Below are positions 60,089 through 64,000 of a stretch of DNA of 64,000 nucleotides, piece after piece. The position numbers and the translations under genes were made by a program. Position 1 is the stretch's first letter. Every line of letters starts with the position of its first letter. A model generated the notes under the pieces. It was given only the letters and a program-made list of their open reading frames with translations. It did not search any database and had not been told where the DNA came from. Source of the stretch: Cheilinus undulatus (lineage: Eukaryota; Chordata; Actinopteri; Labriformes; Labridae); NCBI RefSeq assembly GCF_018320785.1, contig NC_054875.1, positions 18,354,632-18,418,631 on the forward strand, given 5' to 3'.

Positions 60089-62690
60089 TTATACAACATC
60101 CCAAATTCTAAATGTAACCGTCAGCTCTATAAAATAAACTACACGCTGACTGGCAGACCATAGCAATATGTTAGGCCTAAGATTGGTGCAAACTATCTCC
60201 TGTGGCACAACAAGTTTCCCTCCTAAATCTACCTGCATCTCCCAGTCCTTAGAATCCTTTAACTGGCCTAACTGGAGCTTACCTAATAACCTACCTCCTT
60301 TAACCTTCTCTCCCTCTTGTACAATCTGAACCGTCCTCGTTCCCTGATTATGTCCTGCATTCACCTGTCGCCTTCTGTTTTCAATTCCTGCTGCTAGACT
60401 TTTCAAAACCCTGTTATGCCTCCATGTATATCTACCTTGTGACAGACTGATCTTACGTCCTGTCAAAATGTACCCCAAGGTTGCTGTCTCGGCACACAAA
60501 GGACATGATGGGTCCCCATCAACCCAGCACTTTAAGTTCTGGGGTGATGGTAGGACGTCATAGGTAGACCCTAACAGGAATTTGATCCACCTATCTTCCA
60601 TACTCCATAGGTCTCTCCAACTCAGCTTCATCTTCTCTACACTCTCCCAGTTCATCCACTGTCCCTGCTTAGCCTGAGCCACAGCCTTAGTACACCTTAC
60701 TACTTCCTCCTGTCTACGTACCTGTTCCACTACTGGTCTCCTTCTATCTTTAGGACCTGCTTTTTTCCACTCCGGTCTACCTGAGCCAAGCCCCAGGTCT
60801 CCTCGACCTACATTGCCTACAATCTCAGCATGCCTAAGAGCTGCCTTTGCCTCCTCTACCCCCTGTCTTGGGTTCCATTTCCTTTCCTTAGTTGGATTTG
60901 GAACTACACTGCTAACTATTCTATCCATACTCCCTGCTAATAGGAACTCTGTTCTAACCTTTGAGCATTTGAACTCTTTTGTCAAGCTAGTGATCAGGAG
61001 CTGGGGTATCCCTTTGCCATACAGTGCCACACTGCTAAGGCACCGAGGAATGCCCAACCACTTCCTTACATATGAGTTAACTACTCTTTCCAGCTTCTCT
61101 ACCTTCAATATTTGGATCTCATATACTGACATGGGCCACATCAGTCTAGGAAATAGCCCAAACGATAAGCACCAAAACTTCAACCTTCCTGGGAGCCCTG
61201 ATTTATCAATCCTCCCTAATCCCTCCACTACATCTTTTCTAAACTGCTCCACCTGTTCACCATCATTAAGGTCTTCATTATACCATCTCCCTAAGCTTTT
61301 TACTAGCTTCTCCCTGATCGACGGTATCTCTTCCTCATGTACAAAAAACTTCCTGTCAACAATCTTCCCTCTGGATACTGAGATGCTCCTGGACTTACTA
61401 GGCTTGATCTTCATGCACTGTTGTGGTGACCAGCATCATGTCATCCATGTAAGCCCTGATTGGTGGGAAGCGCATCCCATCCTGTGATATCTCTCCTCCT
61501 ACCACCCACTTGGAAGCTCTAACAATGACTTCCATTGCCATTGTGAAGGCTAGAGAGGAAATCGTGCATGTAAGGATGGCCTAGTGGGTTAGGCTCAAAA
61601 AAGGAGTCAAAGGTTCCAAAAAATGCTGTCCAAGTGAATTTATTTACAGTGAAAAATGTGCAGTGGTATTTACAGTGCAGGCCTGGAGAAAAATAATGCT
61701 AAAAACTTGCAAAAGAGGAAAAAATGTGAAAAAAAAGAAGACTGAGCTCTATACAATGCTCTGTTGCAGCTCTGCACACACTTTGTTCACTTTAAACGGC
61801 TCTCACAACCTAACAGCTCTGACACCAACCATCAACAACCTCACAAGGCCTCAGCCTCCTCTTATATAGGAGTGAGGGGAAGGTACCAGTGTCAAAGGAC
61901 TAAGTTGAAATCAATTAACTCTACTAAACACAATAAATGACTGCAAAATGAATAAACATTTTCCAAACAAATTCATATCATCATACACAATATCACAGGT
62001 AAGTTACATGTTCACATTTAATTTAAAACAAGACATTTCCTTCTGTTTGCCATAAAAACACCCCTCCAACTCTACCACACTTGGTGCCTTCTACCCAGCA
62101 CACCTGTATATAAGCCAATGGCGGGCTTCTATTCTGTTTGCCACTTCCTGGTTTCAGGAGCTAAGCACAAGAAGGCACATGGAGCAGTGGGTGAACAAAC
62201 ATATCACTTTGACATCCCTAGCTATAAATAAATGTGTTTTGGGTTAAAACAATGTTCATGTCTGTTTATTTGACTTTAACCAGTAATAATTGAATCAGTT
62301 TCAAATGTTTTAGTTTGTCAGAAAGAGCTTTTTAAACTAAGTAGCTGTTTGCTAGCATTGCTATGCTAACATGACACAGGCCTCTCAGCCAGCTTGATGT
62401 ATTAAAAGAAAGGCTGTGTTACATTAATACATGCATGCTTTACTCAGTTTAGAGGGCACGGGGTAGCACCGTGACAGTGCAACCTGCCATAATACCTACC
62501 TCTAGTCTCTGCCAGCCTGTCATAAAGTTTGCAGTACTAATACACATCCTAACATCTCTGAAGTACATCTTCACTAAGTTTACCACTATCTCTGGCACTC
62601 TAAAGAACTCAAATGCCCACCAGATAAGACTATGAAGTACTGACCCAAACGCATTTGCTAGATCTAAAAAGCACTAATGAGTGCTAACAC
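60089..62690 (-). pseudogene. Non-LTR retrotransposon with restriction-like endonuclease, split by a solo LTR
   Basis: Read on the minus strand, RT motif A (FLDLANAFGSV) is at 62641-62670, motif B (GIMAGC) at about 62480-62497, then a solo LTR at 61569-62476, then the catalytic YMDD at 61440-61451. A frame change follows near 61414, and then a 441-codon open frame (60089-61414) carries the thumb and connection region, a CPLC zinc-knuckle relic and a C-terminal RPN...ELTV stretch. The last resembles the restriction-like endonuclease of R2/HERO-type elements. There the usual catalytic Asp is Asn, and the knuckle's later His and Cys are Tyr and Arg. The 5' part is missing beyond 62690, and the 3' end is cut at about 60110, so no full element exists. 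Confidence 0.8.
61569..62476. mobile_element. Solo LTR (908 bp) with 5-bp target duplication
   Basis: The segment starts tgtaagg and ends cgtgaca, the TG...CA form of an LTR, and is flanked by gtgca on both sides (61564-61568 and 62477-62481). It interrupts the reverse transcriptase of the surrounding non-LTR element, whose frame continues across if the LTR and one repeat are ignored. No internal retroviral or retrotransposon genes are present, so it is a recombined solo LTR. The coding orientation is not determined. Confidence 0.88.
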
Positions 62691-63650
62691 TGATGTTAAG
62701 CTTAGATGTGACCTGTTGAGATTCTCCTCAGCTTCTGCACTGTTTGTTGATACTGTTTGTTTGGCCTAGAGCAAATGGAAATTAATTAAAACCAAGTAAT
62801 CATTGACATTAGCTGTTGTTAACATTATTTAATGCACAGATTTAGATTAATACATTTTTGAAAGACATAAAAGACTTTGCTCTTCAACCAGGGGTGGACT
62901 GGGGGAAAAAGTGGCCCAGGAGTCATTGACAGACCTGCCCATTTAATACGTGCTACTGGGGAGCCAGCCAGCTGGCAGCACAGGTTTCATGTAACTTGAT
63001 GAAAAAAATCTAAGCATTGGTATTTTGACTATAATTCATACAGTTATTGATAACTGTATGGGTATAACTCATACAGTTATCAATAACCTGAAGAACCCAG
63101 TTGAATAGCCAACCAAAAATGGCATATTCTTATGCAGTGATTTTAATGCCTACAGATCAGTGATTCAATAACAGCTATAAGGACCTATTAATTTGCCAGG
63201 CTGTTAGACATTGGAATTACACTGACTATCTATACCCTAAATAAACCACTAGAGGGCAACATAATTACAACAAGAAGCCATTTTAAAAGACATTTTATTT
63301 AAAAACAGATTAGCAAAGATAACTACAATTGCATAAAAACTTAACCCAGAACATTTATGAAAATTAAATCTAAACTGAAAATAGTAAACTGACGTTTGAA
63401 AACTAAAAACTTGAAAGGCGAAGGACATCCTCTTGATTCTCCCGACTTAAGCACCTTTCCTCTGCTGTTTTAGTCCTTACTAATAAACAAGCTAGTAAGT
63501 TAGTCAGTTAGTGCCAGTCTGTCTCAAACTATCCCCCTCTTGATTGTGTGATATAAAAGTGAGGGATGCAAGGTGCATTTAAACTCAACAGCATAACAGT
63601 ATACAGAGTTCTCATCCATGTGTTGCTTATGAAGGCGGGGTTGAAGTGGT
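62690..63650. other. Intronic stretch, no element recognised
   Basis: A perfect 11-bp-stem hairpin ('catacagttat') is at 63037-63060, with a third partial copy at 63069-63084. No gene is seen. Confidence 0.4.
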
Positions 63651-63654
63651 TTAT

Positions 63655-64000
63655 GTTGACAGTGGGGCAAGGGTAGAAAGTGACGAATTACATTTACTCA
63701 AATTACTGTAATTGAGTAGCTTTCTGTGTACTTGTACTTTTTTGTGTAGTTTTAAAAATAGCTTTCACATCACATGATGGTCAGTACATGCATATAGCGA
63801 GAGAATGATTCCATATTTCTTCCCTAAACAGCTGCTGCATTGTACTTTAGGTTAGGTCAAACATTATGTCAAATAACCTGGTTGGCGGTTCATGTTTTCT
63901 TCTTGTTATTGCACGTCAAGGACAGGTCATAGTTCACTGTGAAAGCCCCTTGCATATCAAAAGTAGCTACTCAGTACTCAGTACTTAGAGTAAATTTTAA
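63655..64000 (+). mobile_element. hAT-type element, left end, open at window edge
   Basis: A worn terminus ('agtggggcaagggtagaaag') is followed by 'gaattacatttactcaaatt' and 'acttgtacttttttgtg', the subterminal style of the other hAT-type elements here. The right end lies outside the window. Confidence 0.5.

Larger units (their letters stand above)
56841..60108 (+). mobile_element. IS630/Tc1-type element split by nested insertions
   Basis: Three separated blocks belong together. The left terminus ('acaacatctcaacttccaaa' onward) runs 56841-57340. A middle block with transposase remnants covers 58176-58380. A right block runs from about 59905 ('ttccaccctttttggaacag') to 60108 ('atacaacatcccaaattct'). 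Between them sit a TTAA-flanked element (57341-58175), a tRNA-derived SINE (58451-58645) and a Tc1 fragment (about 59065-59797). The right end directly abuts the truncated retrotransposon. Confidence 0.65.

Noticed and set aside
60813..61487. 224-codon frame on the plus strand
   Set aside because: It is the antisense of the retrotransposon coding region and shows no domain of its own.

Overview
The window looks like a piece of a ray-finned (teleost) fish chromosome. It carries vertebrate genes with introns, tRNA-derived SINEs, many Tc1/mariner, hAT, CACTA-like and TTAA-flanked DNA transposons, fish-type LINE tails and long microsatellites. There is no sign of prokaryotic or viral gene organisation.

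Three host genes are supported, all on the + strand. Two are a tandem pair of hes2-type bHLH-Orange transcriptional repressors (7393-8202 and 25324-26250). Each encodes a 201-residue protein ending in the Groucho/TLE-recruiting tetrapeptide WRPW. The upstream copy lacks one intron that the downstream copy keeps. The third is the 5' part of acot7 (cytosolic acyl-CoA thioester hydrolase): exon 1 at 29326-29378, exon 2 at 34455-34572 and exon 3 at 37455-37611. The rest lies beyond the window, so intron 3 is longer than 26 kb. From what I know of the human locus, HES2 followed by ACOT7 in the same direction matches 1p36.31, which supports both gene calls.

Layout. 1-7.3 kb is repeat-rich intergenic DNA (IS630-type fragment, Tc1 remnant with long inverted repeats, hAT MITE). 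7.3-8.6 kb is hes2 copy 1. 8.7-25.2 kb is a repeat-filled spacer (CACTA-like, CAGGG-TIR, GGACGTC-rich and hAT-like elements, RTE-like LINE tails). 25.2-26.7 kb is hes2 copy 2. 26.8-29 kb holds two CACTA-like elements. From 29.3 kb to the end is acot7, whose introns have taken in many mobile elements.

Intron 3 of acot7 is the richest part for mobile DNA. It holds a structurally complete Sleeping Beauty-type Tc1 element with an uninterrupted 340-residue transposase (39563-41178), several broken Tc1 elements, a hAT element nested in a Tc1 element with a perfect 8-bp target duplication, and two tRNA-derived SINEs with target duplications. It also holds a non-LTR retrotransposon with a restriction-like endonuclease domain that is split by a solo LTR, and an IS630-type element carrying a TTAA-flanked insertion. 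These nested insertions give a relative order of events. The host genes are simple: two Notch/Hes-type repressors and one lipid-metabolism enzyme, with no evidence that they form a joint pathway.
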